64,000 nucleotides of DNA from the NCBI GenBank assembly GCA_002772745.1, contig PFDV01000010.1, forward strand, positions 1 to 64,000. The letters run 5' to 3'. Below, piece after piece: positions 1-8,937 of this stretch (its first letter is position 1; each line of letters starts with the position of its first letter). Source of the DNA: Candidatus Peregrinibacteria bacterium CG10_big_fil_rev_8_21_14_0_10_55_24 (GTDB lineage Bacteria; Patescibacteriota; Gracilibacteria; Peribacterales; Peribacteraceae). The notes beneath the pieces are model-generated. The model saw nothing but the letters and a program-made list of their open reading frames with translations. It was not told the DNA's origin and did not search any database. The translations under genes and the position numbers were made by a program.

Positions 1-137
1 TCCCGCGCTGGAGCCACTCCTTGAAGGGAAAGGATGGCCCGTGGAAGGAAAACCGTAGGTTTGCCTTCCACGCAAGAACTCACCATCCAACGGTGCGGCT
101 CTTTCCAGTACGGGCTCACGAGAAGAAGCGTCTTCAT
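1..137 (-). CDS. Partial CDS running off the left edge (N-terminus MKTLLLVSPYWKEPHRWMVSS...), possibly a glycosyltransferase
   Basis: Open minus-strand frame from ATG at 137 to the window edge; TACTAT hexamer (145-150) 7 nt upstream of the start; same orientation as the downstream GT2/GT39 cluster. Confidence 0.45.
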   Translation of the reverse strand, partial: MKTLLLVSPYWKEPHRWMVSSCVEGKPTVFLPRAILSLQGVAPAR

Positions 138-186
138 CGCAAAGATAGTAGATCAGTTCCAGGCACAAAGCAGCTAAGGAAGACCG

Positions 187-423
187 TTATTCTCTGGATG
201 GAGGATGAGGAGTAGTGAGGGGGATGCGGCCAGCATTGAGATCCTCGAGAATCCTACGCATACCATCGCGCGCTACCCGCGTCTGTAGTTTAGGGCACGT
301 TCGAGGCACGTCATGAGCGCACACGATCATATGGAGGAGGGCACCTACATCTTCTTCTTTTGGGGCAAATTCAGGCGACGACATAGTAGTGAGGAAATTA
401 CGAATGCGGATCGTTCTCTCCAT
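187..423 (-). CDS. Small hypothetical protein (about 65-78 aa)
   Basis: ORF only; same strand as neighbouring cluster genes; no recognised motif. Confidence 0.3.
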   Translation of the reverse strand: MERTIRIRNFLTTMSSPEFAPKEEDVGALLHMIVCAHDVPRTCPKLQTRVARDGMRRILEDLNAGRIPLTTPHPPSRE

Positions 424-775
424 TCAAGTCCGAATCCCGCAGCGCGACCTTGCGCACGATCCGCGTTTGGCGCTGCTCGAGGTCTTCCACGCGCATCACG
501 AGGTAGAAGACCACAAAGAAGAGCATCCCGAAAAACGTGATGAAGACAGCATTCTCCCGATTCTTGATCCCTGTTACTGTCGTCAGGTACGACATGAGAT
601 CGGGGAAGAGCGCGATGGCGGCAATGAACCCCCAGAACACGGACCACAGGAGCGCCTCCCAGATGGTTTTCTTCTGACGGAACACCAAGTTCCACGCGTA
701 GGAGATGGCGAGGAGCGCAACGAGAGGAGCCAGAATTTGGTACGGGGTCACGGGCATGCCAGACAGAGTGTACAT
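398..775 (-). CDS. DUF2304-like small membrane protein
   Basis: Three hydrophobic segments followed by a charged tail (MRVEDLEQRQTRIVRKVALRD), typical of DUF2304; lies beside a DPM1-like GT2. Start is ambiguous (775 or 757). Confidence 0.6.
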   Translation of the reverse strand: MYTLSGMPVTPYQILAPLVALLAISYAWNLVFRQKKTIWEALLWSVFWGFIAAIALFPDLMSYLTTVTGIKNRENAVFITFFGMLFFVVFYLVMRVEDLEQRQTRIVRKVALRDSDLNGENDPHS

Positions 776-793
776 CAGAGATGTATAGAGTAT

Positions 794-853
794 CGAGTAT
801 GAAGTATGGAGGGAAAATTCCCCCAATACTGCATACTACATACTTCATACTCG
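794..853. repeat. 15-bp perfect inverted repeat (CGAGTATGAAGTATG ... CATACTTCATACTCG)
   Basis: Arms 794-808 and 839-853 read directly; 30-nt spacer containing GGGAAAATTCCC. Confidence 0.85.
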
Positions 854-865
854 TAAAGGACTAGA

Positions 866-1534
866 TCAGCGCAGAAAAGACCGCAGGAGAATCTTCAACG
901 CGGTTTCAATACCTTTCGCAAACGATTGCCCTTTGGCCATGGTATACGGAGAGTAGAGAACTTTCGTGGGCACCTGTGCGATGCGCCAGCGATGCTGCAC
1001 GGACTCGCGCACGATCTCGGTGCAGAACTCAAAACCACTCATGCGGATAGTGAGTTGCCGCACTGCGCGCGGCCCAAAGACTTTAAACCCGCATTGACTG
1101 TCATGCACCCAACGCCCCGTTGCCGCAAACGTGATCAGGTTTCCCGCGGCATTGGCCAGACGCCGGATGAGGGGGATGCTGTTGCGCTGACCGAAGCGAT
1201 TGGCAAACACAATGTCCGCCCTCCCCTCCTCCACGGGCTTGAGCATAGCTGCAATATCGTGCGGATCGTGCTGGCCGTCGGCGTCAAGCGTGACGACGGC
1301 ATCGGCATGCAGAGCTCTCGCCGCCTCGACACCTGTCATCGTTGCGGCTCCCGCACCACTGTTCTCCATGTGTTGGAGAACGAGTGCACCGGCTTCCTGT
1401 GCGCGCACTGCCGTTGCATCGGCAGACGCATCGTCGACTACAATAACTGTGGAAACGTACCCAAAGGCCGAGTGGATGACATCGGTAATGCGCGTCTCCT
1501 CGTTGAACGCCGGTATGACCGCGACAACGTTCAT
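866..1534 (-). CDS. Family 2 glycosyltransferase, dolichyl/polyprenyl-phosphate sugar synthase-like
   Basis: MNVVAVIPAFNEETRITDVI...VVDDASADAT...DADGQHDP; ATGA overlap with the upstream gene stop (1531-1533). Confidence 0.85.
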   Translation of the reverse strand: MNVVAVIPAFNEETRITDVIHSAFGYVSTVIVVDDASADATAVRAQEAGALVLQHMENSGAGAATMTGVEAARALHADAVVTLDADGQHDPHDIAAMLKPVEEGRADIVFANRFGQRNSIPLIRRLANAAGNLITFAATGRWVHDSQCGFKVFGPRAVRQLTIRMSGFEFCTEIVRESVQHRWRIAQVPTKVLYSPYTMAKGQSFAKGIETALKILLRSFLR

Positions 1535-4368
1535 ATCGGGGGAAGGAGGACAAAGGCAACTCCCGCCTGCGAATCGCTCACCACAACGGTGAGACCCAAT
1601 TCGGCATGGTTCGCCCAATCGACGAATGCGCTCACTTTTTGATGGAGTGAACCGTTGGGATCTCTCTCAATGGTCGCCGTGTTCGTGTCGAAAACGATGC
1701 TGTTTATACCCAACACCTGCAACCGCTTGAGGGTAATCTGGGGGTCGCGTTCCTGATAGAGACAATTGAAGAAATCAAGTTGATGATCGGCAAGCCCGAT
1801 GACTTCGTAATTTCTGGGAATGAAGTACGGGATAAACGTGCCAATGCGATACAGGTACGGCTGATCGGGCATCGCGGCGTGGCGCGAGACGACAATATCG
1901 GCAATGTCGTTGTAGTACGGGATTGTCCGCTCGACCATGACAGGACCGGATGCTTTGCCCATGGGATACTCCAAAAGATTGGACTGCGATTCAAATTGCC
2001 ACATGCGCAGTGACAGAACAATGAGCAGTGAGAAGAAGAGGAGCACCGACGTCAGTACGCGGTTGAGGATATCGGGCGGCCGGGCGGCCAAGACCTCAAG
2101 GAGGACCACAAACCCCAGGAACATGCCCACGCCATACCACACGACTCCGTTCGCAAGCACCATCCACTGCAGGAGCATGAATGCCGTCCCCACCCAAAGC
2201 CAACGCACCCAACGAGCCCGACGCGACCAGAAGAAGGGCAGGAGCAAGAGGAGCGGGACGAGCAAGAGCGCCGGCATGGTCATCACGTAGTACCCCGCAC
2301 TGTCGATGTTCATCACCGTGCGCCATGGCAGCTTGAGATAATGCCCCCATCCCTGCCTAAACCCCCAATACCTCCCCAGTTCTTCTTCCGCCCCGGAGGC
2401 CTTGCACGCAGGATGTTCCCGATCGACACGCAGATCTTCGGGAAGCGTACGTACTTCACGATCCTCCCGCGTCGGATCAATGGTGCCGTAGAGATCGAAG
2501 ATCGGCGTCACGGTGTTGGGTGCGCCAAGATCGATACGGGGGATCACCCGCCCCCGCAGGATGTTGTTATGCAAAATCCAGGGAGAAATTGCGAGCAGGA
2601 ACACACCGACAAACAAGCCAACGGCAACAGCGGTCGTCTTGATCTTCTGTCGGCCGTGCCACGCGGCCCACCCAAAGAGCACCGCGGCGATAAGAACGCT
2701 CACCGCAATGAATGTTGTTGAAGATACCGCAGCAGGATCCCCAAAAACCCTTGCGATAACCCCGGCAAAATCCAGCGTGTTTTGCCCGACATACACGACG
2801 AAGGCCAAAAGCGCTGCTCCCAAAAATGCCGGCCACCATAAAAGTGCCCCGATGAGAACGGAACCAAGCGCCATCAGCACCATGATGGCGGTGGGCTTCA
2901 TGGCGAATGCCAACGCGCCAAAGAATGCGGAGAGCGCGAGCCACGACCACGGCCCGTGATGCTCAGCGGCTACCTCGTCCTCATCATTGCTGAACAGGAA
3001 GAGGAACATACTGAGCAAGCCCAGTGCGCCCATCACGAAGACCGCGTTGTCGATCTTCATGTCAGCAAAGGAAAAGTGTCCCACCATGGGAAGGGTGTAG
3101 TAGAGCAGCGCCGAAAGGACGCCGGCACCGCGACCCAAGAACGTCCGCGCAAACGTAAAAACAGTCACAACGGCAAGGAGGCCTGCTGTCCAGTTGATGA
3201 TCATCGCGATGATCGCCCCAAACGTACTCTCGTACCCAAAGAGGAGGAACCCGAGCGACGTGAGGTACTCCCACTGGAACGCAGCCATGGAGTAGATAAA
3301 GTGTCCGTAACTCACCAGCAATCGGGGCCGGTTGAGGTAACTCCCAAGATCATCCCAACCGATGGGGAACGGCCGGATCACTGTGAGGAAATTGAATGCG
3401 AGATAACTCAAGAGCAACCAGACAAGGAAGAGCCGTACGTTGTACCACGGGAGATCAATCTTCCAGGAGGTGTGATGCAAACGTTTCCCCCATGTCACAA
3501 GAGCACGATACCCCGCTGCGAGAACCGCGAGGATGAGCAACCATCCGCCGAGAGCGGAATAGAGGTGGAGGAAGGGGAAATGGAGACTGAGGACCGCCAT
3601 CAGCCACAGCAGTATGACGAGCACGCACGCGCCAAGACCCACGCTGATCGTTGTTTCCAGGAGCAATGTGGGAAACCGGATACGAACCCACGAAAGCAGT
3701 GTGCTCCCCGCTACGAGGAACGTGAGGAGGAGGAGCGCGACGAAGAGGAGAGGCGGCAACACCCTCGTAAAGAACGACCGCTCAATGCAGAAACCGCGGA
3801 TGGTGTAGAGGTTCGCTCCATTGGAGAGTTGTCCGTCAAGCCGCAGGCAACCTGCGTCCTTCAAACGCTGAAAATTATCTTGTAATGCGGTGAGCCCCTC
3901 CTGATTCACACCGTGGTAAATGCTCTGCGTCGGCTCGAGGATTTTACGTAGCGGTATCTCGTTCTCCTTTGGCAGGTAACTAAGGACATTGAAGATGAGA
4001 AAAAGGAATCCAAAGAAGAAGAGGAAGATATGCCACGGACGCACGGTCCATGTGATGCGCGCCGAACCGCGCATAAGAAAAGACCACCCCACAAAAGCCG
4101 CAAAACCCAGAGCACAGAGAACCACATACCACAGAAACGGGGCCATCCGTGCCACAGTGCGCACGATGAAGGGGAAGAACGCATACAAACCTCTGCAAAC
4201 GGAACTTCCGGAAGTACAGAGCTCCTGGAGCGACTGATTCGCGGTATCCGTGAGGAGCACTGCCCCGTGCACGGGAATGCCCAGATACACGAGGATCGTG
4301 TAGACTCCCCAGAGGAGCGTGGCAACAAAAAGGCTGATGGAGAGGGTCTGAATGGTTCTCTGGCGCAT
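1531..4368 (-). CDS. Large multi-spanning membrane glycosyltransferase (GT39/PMT-like)
   Basis: About 945 aa with many TM helices, luminal-type tail; directly upstream of and overlapping the GT2 gene. Confidence 0.6.
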   Translation of the reverse strand: MRQRTIQTLSISLFVATLLWGVYTILVYLGIPVHGAVLLTDTANQSLQELCTSGSSVCRGLYAFFPFIVRTVARMAPFLWYVVLCALGFAAFVGWSFLMRGSARITWTVRPWHIFLFFFGFLFLIFNVLSYLPKENEIPLRKILEPTQSIYHGVNQEGLTALQDNFQRLKDAGCLRLDGQLSNGANLYTIRGFCIERSFFTRVLPPLLFVALLLLTFLVAGSTLLSWVRIRFPTLLLETTISVGLGACVLVILLWLMAVLSLHFPFLHLYSALGGWLLILAVLAAGYRALVTWGKRLHHTSWKIDLPWYNVRLFLVWLLLSYLAFNFLTVIRPFPIGWDDLGSYLNRPRLLVSYGHFIYSMAAFQWEYLTSLGFLLFGYESTFGAIIAMIINWTAGLLAVVTVFTFARTFLGRGAGVLSALLYYTLPMVGHFSFADMKIDNAVFVMGALGLLSMFLFLFSNDEDEVAAEHHGPWSWLALSAFFGALAFAMKPTAIMVLMALGSVLIGALLWWPAFLGAALLAFVVYVGQNTLDFAGVIARVFGDPAAVSSTTFIAVSVLIAAVLFGWAAWHGRQKIKTTAVAVGLFVGVFLLAISPWILHNNILRGRVIPRIDLGAPNTVTPIFDLYGTIDPTREDREVRTLPEDLRVDREHPACKASGAEEELGRYWGFRQGWGHYLKLPWRTVMNIDSAGYYVMTMPALLLVPLLLLLPFFWSRRARWVRWLWVGTAFMLLQWMVLANGVVWYGVGMFLGFVVLLEVLAARPPDILNRVLTSVLLFFSLLIVLSLRMWQFESQSNLLEYPMGKASGPVMVERTIPYYNDIADIVVSRHAAMPDQPYLYRIGTFIPYFIPRNYEVIGLADHQLDFFNCLYQERDPQITLKRLQVLGINSIVFDTNTATIERDPNGSLHQKVSAFVDWANHAELGLTVVVSDSQAGVAFVLLPPI

Positions 4369-4447
4369 GAAAGGGGGGAATACGATGCGTAGCCTAGCAG
4401 ACCGAAGAGGGGAGCACACCGCAGAAACCTGCTACTCTGGCACTTCC

Positions 4448-5677
4448 ATGAGCATGGATACCGAAGTAATCCGGCGACAATTCCCGTTTCTCACGGCGCG
4501 CGGGAGCCCCTGCGCGTACCTGGATAGTGCGGCAACGGCACAGAAGCCGCAGAGTGTCATCGACGCCATGCGCCAGCAGGAGGAAATGCACACCGCCAAC
4601 GTGCACCGCGGCATGTATCCGCTCGCGGAGGAGGCAACGGCAATCTACGAAGCTGCCCGACAGAGCGTGCAATCGTTCCTTGGAGCACAGGCACCCCAGG
4701 AGATCATCTTCACCAAGAACTGCACCGAAGCCGTCAATCTCGTCGCCAAGAGCTGGGGGAAGGCAAATCTGCGCAAAGGCGACGCCGTCGTTCTCTCTCC
4801 ATTGGAACACCACAGTGCGATCGTTCCCTGGATGCAGCTTGCGGAGCACTCGGAGATCACTCTCGCATGGGTCAACATGGATGCCTCCTGCGCATACACC
4901 GTGGAAAGCTTGAGAACGACACTCGACACCGTACAAGCGAAGCTCGTCTGTATCACCGGACAGAGCAACGTCGTCGGTGTCCGGCCGCCCCTCAAGGAGA
5001 GTATTGAAGTTGCGCACAACGCGGGTGCGCTCGTCCTCGTGGATGCCGCGCAGCTCTGCGTGCATCACCCTGTTAACGTACGGGAATTGGGATGCGATTT
5101 CCTCGCGTTCTCCGGCCACAAGCTCTACGGACCTACCGGTATCGGCGTGCTCTATGGCCGCCGCGAGCTGCTGGAGGGAATGTCGCCGTTCCTCACGGGA
5201 GGTTCGATGATTCGAGAGGTGACACGGAAAGGGTTCTCTTCTGCAGAGCTTCCGCAAAAATTCGAGGCTGGAACGCCCCCCATCACGCAGGCAGTGGGGC
5301 TCGCCGCCGCCATCAAATGGCTTGGGCAGTACCCGTGGGGGGAGATCGAAGCGCACGAGCGCACACTAATCGAGACGACCTTCGCCGGATTACAATCCAT
5401 ACCCAGACTGCGCATCCTGGGTTCCGACGATCCGGGCGCGATCTCTGGGTGCATGAGCTTCGTCGTGGAGGGCGTTCACCCCCACGACCTCACGGCAATC
5501 CTGGGAGACCAGGGATTCTGCCTGCGCGGGGGGCACCACTGCGCGCAACCGCTCCACGAACATCTGGGCGTTCCTGCGAGTACCAGAATCTCCTTTGGGA
5601 TGTACAACACGATTGCGGAGGTCCAAGCGTTCCTCCCTGCACTGGAGAAAGCCATCCACCTGCTCTCCAAATCCTGA
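4448..5677 (+). CDS. sufS: Cysteine desulfurase, SufS type
   Basis: MSMDTEVIRRQFPFL...YLDSAATAQKP...FTKNCTEAVNLVAKSWG...SGHKLYGPTGIGVLYGR...RGGHHCAQPLHEHL; followed by SufU. Confidence 0.93.
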   Translation: MSMDTEVIRRQFPFLTARGSPCAYLDSAATAQKPQSVIDAMRQQEEMHTANVHRGMYPLAEEATAIYEAARQSVQSFLGAQAPQEIIFTKNCTEAVNLVAKSWGKANLRKGDAVVLSPLEHHSAIVPWMQLAEHSEITLAWVNMDASCAYTVESLRTTLDTVQAKLVCITGQSNVVGVRPPLKESIEVAHNAGALVLVDAAQLCVHHPVNVRELGCDFLAFSGHKLYGPTGIGVLYGRRELLEGMSPFLTGGSMIREVTRKGFSSAELPQKFEAGTPPITQAVGLAAAIKWLGQYPWGEIEAHERTLIETTFAGLQSIPRLRILGSDDPGAISGCMSFVVEGVHPHDLTAILGDQGFCLRGGHHCAQPLHEHLGVPASTRISFGMYNTIAEVQAFLPALEKAIHLLSKS

Positions 5678-5684
5678 CCTACCC

Positions 5685-6089
5685 ATGGACCTTTACGCCG
5701 AACATATTCTCGATCACTACCACCATCCCCTGGGAAAGGGAAAACTTGCCACCCCTACAGTCGTACATGAGGAACGCAACGAGAGCTGCGGCGACGATCT
5801 TGCCATAGAACTCACTGTCGAAGGAGACATCATCATGGCCGTCCGCTGGCAGGGGGAAGGGTGCGCAGTGAGCCAAGCGGCGATGTCGATGCTCAGTGAG
5901 AAGCTGGAGCACATGCGCACGGAGGATGCAGCGGCCCTAAAGCCCAACGACATCCGCGAGATGCTGCGCGTCCCCATCGGCCCGCGCCGCACCAAGTGCG
6001 CTCTCTTGTCCCTGCACGCACTGAAGAATGCACTGCTGAAGCTGCATCACAAACCGTCACAGAGTTGGGCAGAAACCCTTGGGGAATGA
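5685..6089 (+). CDS. sufU: SufU-type iron-sulfur cluster assembly scaffold
   Basis: MDLYAEHILDHYHHPLGKG...GDDLAIELTVEGD...WQGEGCAVSQAAMSMLSEKL; adjacent to sufS. Confidence 0.9.
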   Translation: MDLYAEHILDHYHHPLGKGKLATPTVVHEERNESCGDDLAIELTVEGDIIMAVRWQGEGCAVSQAAMSMLSEKLEHMRTEDAAALKPNDIREMLRVPIGPRRTKCALLSLHALKNALLKLHHKPSQSWAETLGE

Positions 6090-6120
6090 ATTGATAATTG
6101 AGAATGGATAATTGATAATC
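6085..6120. repeat. AT-rich short repeat cluster (AATTGATAATTGAGAATGGATAATTGATAAT)
   Basis: ATAATTGA/TTGATAAT units repeated in a locally AT-rich stretch just after the sufU stop. Confidence 0.6.
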
Positions 6121-6133
6121 GCCAAGGTGCATG

Positions 6134-6153
6134 TGAGCGGTACGCTCATTTTT
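6134..6153 (+). terminator. Intrinsic terminator (TGAGCG-GTA-CGCTCA then TTTTT)
   Basis: 6-bp stem with 3-nt loop followed by five T, downstream of sufU and before tRNA-Thr. Confidence 0.7.
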
Positions 6154-6172
6154 CATTGTCCATCGTGCATGT

Positions 6173-6247
6173 GCCGCCCTAGCTCAGTGGTAGAGCACCT
6201 CCATGGTAAGGAGGGGGTCACGGGTTCAACTCCCGTGGGCGGCTCCA
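6173..6247 (+). tRNA. tRNA-Thr(GGT), CCA encoded
   Basis: Full cloverleaf: GCCGCCC acceptor/GGGCGGC, D stem GCTC/GAGC, anticodon arm CCTCC-ATGGTAA-GGAGG, T arm ACGGG-TTCAACT-CCCGT, terminal CCA. Confidence 0.93.
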
Positions 6248-6294
6248 GAATCTTCCTCGGTCAACACCCACGCAGAATAATGGAGAGACCACGA

Positions 6295-6327
6295 CACCCT
6301 GAACGAGCGAAGCGAGTTGAAGGGTGG
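6295..6327. repeat. REP-like palindromic element CACCCTGAACGAGCGAAGCGAGTTGAAGGGTG
   Basis: CACCCT/AGGGTG outer stem around GAGCGAAGCGAG; resembles dispersed CCCTGAGC...TCGAAGGG elements seen in environmental genomes (from memory, not searched). Confidence 0.5.
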
Positions 6328-6437
6328 GCGGCTCCATTCGGCTTCGTTCCTTCGGAACTACGCCGCAATGTTCGCCGTTCTTTTGCGTCGGAAAACCGAA
6401 TGCCTCGGCGTAGTCCGCAGACAGAGCCGAGCATCCG

Positions 6438-7901
6438 TCACCGACCTCCTGCCTCCTCAATCTTTCTTAGCGCCTCTTCGTACTCCTCCCGTTTGGCGGG
6501 ATTGAGCGCAAGCGCCTGGAGCGTATAGGCGAGCGCCTCTTCGTAGCGCCCCTGCGCCGCCAATGCACGCGCCATGTTCTCATAGGCAATCGGCCGCTTA
6601 GGATCAATACCAATGGCAATACCCAGGTGCGTAATCGCCTCCTGTGTGCGCCCCGCATTGAGGTACTCCACTCCCAGGTTGTGCTGCGCGATGTACGTAT
6701 CCGGTCGAGCGGCAACCGCATGTTCGTAGAGTGAAAGCGTATTCGCCCATGCCCCACTGTGCCGGTAGGAGAGGAAGCCGAAGAGTGCTCCAACGCAAAG
6801 GAAACTTACGACACCGATCCTGGGGTACTTCCCTCCCAAGAATCGCAGTACAGAACACACGGTGAGAGCAAGGAGGGCAACGGAAGCCAGGTACACGTAC
6901 CGATCGGAAGCAAAGAGGATGATCTCCTGAGATTTACGGAACGTCGTGAAGCTGGGGAGGATGAGGAGTAGGTACGCGAGTGTTGCAACGAGGAGTGCTC
7001 GGTACTTCCTCAGAAGAACGACGAGAGAGAAGAGGAGAATGATCCCGACAATAGAAGGCCAGAACTCAACGGAGAACAGCGTAATGGGATGTGTCTGGTG
7101 GTAGAACGCCGAGAGATGGAATGGGAAGAAGAGCTTGCTCAAGGTGAACATGGTGCTGCGCACTGCAAGGAGCACGTGATCCTCTACGGGTAAACCGGAG
7201 AGGTTCGCGGTTTTCCCCAGGAGCGCGATGACGATGAAGAGCACGCTGAGGAGCGCAAAGGGCCATTTGCCAACGACGTTGCGGCGTGTGATGCGTCCGG
7301 TGAGGAACCAATCGAAGAGGAGGAAGACCAAGGGAAGCAGCGCAACGGACACCTTGGAAAGAAGCGCACAGAGGAAGAGAGATGCACTGATCCAAGAGAA
7401 TCTCGCGCGAGAACGCAGGTATGCAATGGAGCTTGCAAGCGCGAAGAATCCGGAGAGGAGATCCTTGCGCGCGCTCACCCACGACACTGCCTCCGCATTG
7501 ACGGGGTGGAGTGCGAAGAGCAGCGCCGTGAGGAATGCGAGGTCTTTTCTACCACGGGAGAGAAGGAAGAGGAGCCAGTACACGAGGAGCGCGTTGAGTG
7601 CATGGAGACAGACATTCGTCAGGTGATAGAGTGCGGGGTGCAATCCGACAAGCGCATGCTCGACCTGGTACGTAAGGAACGTCAGCGGAATATAGAGCTC
7701 TGGATCATAGGAGGTGAACGCAATTTTGAGTGCAGGCCATCCGGTGAACTGCGTGACGATGGGGTTTAGGTACATCAGGTTTCCGTCGTCCCAGTTGACG
7801 AAATCGAAGGTCGCGTTGCGCCCGTACACGGCTGCAACGGCAAAGAGCACCGTGAGAATGCAGAGCACATCCACCCAAACCCGACGCCTGAGAAACATCA
7901 T
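6438..7901 (-). CDS. Multi-TM glycosyltransferase-like protein with C-terminal TPR repeats (TMTC/PMT-like architecture)
   Basis: N-terminal YGRNATFDFVNWDDGNLMYLNP..., about 10 TM segments, C-terminal TPRs (YIAQHNLGVEYLNAGRTQEAITHLGIAIGIDPKRPIAYENMARALAAQGRYEEAL). Confidence 0.75.
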   Translation of the reverse strand: MMFLRRRVWVDVLCILTVLFAVAAVYGRNATFDFVNWDDGNLMYLNPIVTQFTGWPALKIAFTSYDPELYIPLTFLTYQVEHALVGLHPALYHLTNVCLHALNALLVYWLLFLLSRGRKDLAFLTALLFALHPVNAEAVSWVSARKDLLSGFFALASSIAYLRSRARFSWISASLFLCALLSKVSVALLPLVFLLFDWFLTGRITRRNVVGKWPFALLSVLFIVIALLGKTANLSGLPVEDHVLLAVRSTMFTLSKLFFPFHLSAFYHQTHPITLFSVEFWPSIVGIILLFSLVVLLRKYRALLVATLAYLLLILPSFTTFRKSQEIILFASDRYVYLASVALLALTVCSVLRFLGGKYPRIGVVSFLCVGALFGFLSYRHSGAWANTLSLYEHAVAARPDTYIAQHNLGVEYLNAGRTQEAITHLGIAIGIDPKRPIAYENMARALAAQGRYEEALAYTLQALALNPAKREEYEEALRKIEEAGGR

Positions 7902-8050
7902 GGAACCATGGTAGCGACATGTTGCAGAGAGGAGAACCGTGGAAGAATTTTCCCAGTGAATGCGTTGACGCCGATGAACGGACACCGTACCCTCGGCTGC
8001 GTGATTCCCCTGTGCTCTTTTGTAGCATGGGGTTCCTACCCAAGAATCGC

Positions 8051-8614
8051 ATGCCAGTGAGCGAATCCTCAATCACCGAGCGTCTCTACGAGTGCGCAAT
8101 CCTCTACGCTTTCCCCCTCTCCCAAAAAGAGGAGCAGGATATCCAACGTGGGGTAGAGCGTGTTTTTGAGGATGGAAAAGCAAAACAAGTCGCCAAGGAT
8201 ATCTGGGGACGCCGCGGTCTCGCCTACCCTATCCGGGGACACGCCGAGGGAAGTTTCGTCATTTACCATTACGAAATGGACCCGTCCTCCGTAGCAGAAA
8301 TAGACGAAGCCCTGCGTCTTTCCCCTGGTGTTTTAAGACACTTGCTCATCAAACCGCCAAAACACTATGAGGTTGTTCGCTACTCCGAGCAATTTGATAC
8401 ATGGATAAAGGAACGCAAGGAGCATGAAGAGCACAAGGTGAGCGATGAGGAAGAAAATCTCAAGCGCAAGGTCGCCGAGAAGGCCAAGCGCCAGGTCGCC
8501 CGTGCAAAGAAGGAACAGGTAAAGACCGCCGAAGAAACTTCCGCTCCTCTGGAAAAAGCTAAACTCGCCGAGGAACTTGAGAAACTCATTTCTGATGATG
8601 AACTGAATCTCTAA
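8051..8614 (+). CDS. rpsF: Ribosomal protein bS6 with extended charged C-terminal tail
   Basis: MPVSESSITERLYECAILYAFP...WGRRGLAYPIRGHAEGSFVIYHYEMDPSSVAEIDEALRLSPGVLRHLLIK; followed by rpsR. Confidence 0.85.
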   Translation: MPVSESSITERLYECAILYAFPLSQKEEQDIQRGVERVFEDGKAKQVAKDIWGRRGLAYPIRGHAEGSFVIYHYEMDPSSVAEIDEALRLSPGVLRHLLIKPPKHYEVVRYSEQFDTWIKERKEHEEHKVSDEEENLKRKVAEKAKRQVARAKKEQVKTAEETSAPLEKAKLAEELEKLISDDELNL

Positions 8615-8625
8615 CCCCGCCTCCC

Positions 8626-8862
8626 ATGCGCAAGCGCTCTGACCAGCAACGTTCCGATCCTCGTCGCAAGAAGTGCCCCTTCTGCGAGAAGAATGCCCTC
8701 TACATCGACTATAAAGATTACCCCCTGCTCAAGCCGTATACGGATTACTTTGGGAACATCCGCCAGCGCTACTACACCGGCACATGTCTCAAGCACCAGA
8801 AAATGCTGCGAACCGCCATTGAGCGTGCACGATTCCTGGGGATGCTCGCCTACCGAAAGTAA
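8626..8862 (+). CDS. rpsR: Ribosomal protein bS18
   Basis: KKCPFCEKNALYIDYKDYPLLKPYTDYFGNIRQRYYTGTCLKHQKMLRTAIERARFLGMLAY. Confidence 0.93.
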   Translation: MRKRSDQQRSDPRRKKCPFCEKNALYIDYKDYPLLKPYTDYFGNIRQRYYTGTCLKHQKMLRTAIERARFLGMLAYRK

Positions 8863-8925
8863 CCTGCTGCAAGCGGAAAACCGTGGAAAGAGACTCTTGG
8901 AGTTTCTCATCGGACATTTTGCATT

Positions 8926-8931
8926 TAGAAT
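8926..8931 (+). promoter_or_regulatory. -10 hexamer TAGAAT 6 nt upstream of yebC ATG (leaderless-type)
   Basis: Position read directly. Confidence 0.5.
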
Positions 8932-8937
8932 CATCCC

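Noticed and set aside
2956-3885. 309-aa plus-strand ORF
   Set aside because: Antisense shadow of the GT39-like gene; composition (E/R/H-rich, low hydrophobicity) is typical of reverse-strand reading of a membrane protein.
4394-5356. 320-aa minus-strand ORF
   Set aside because: Antisense to sufS.
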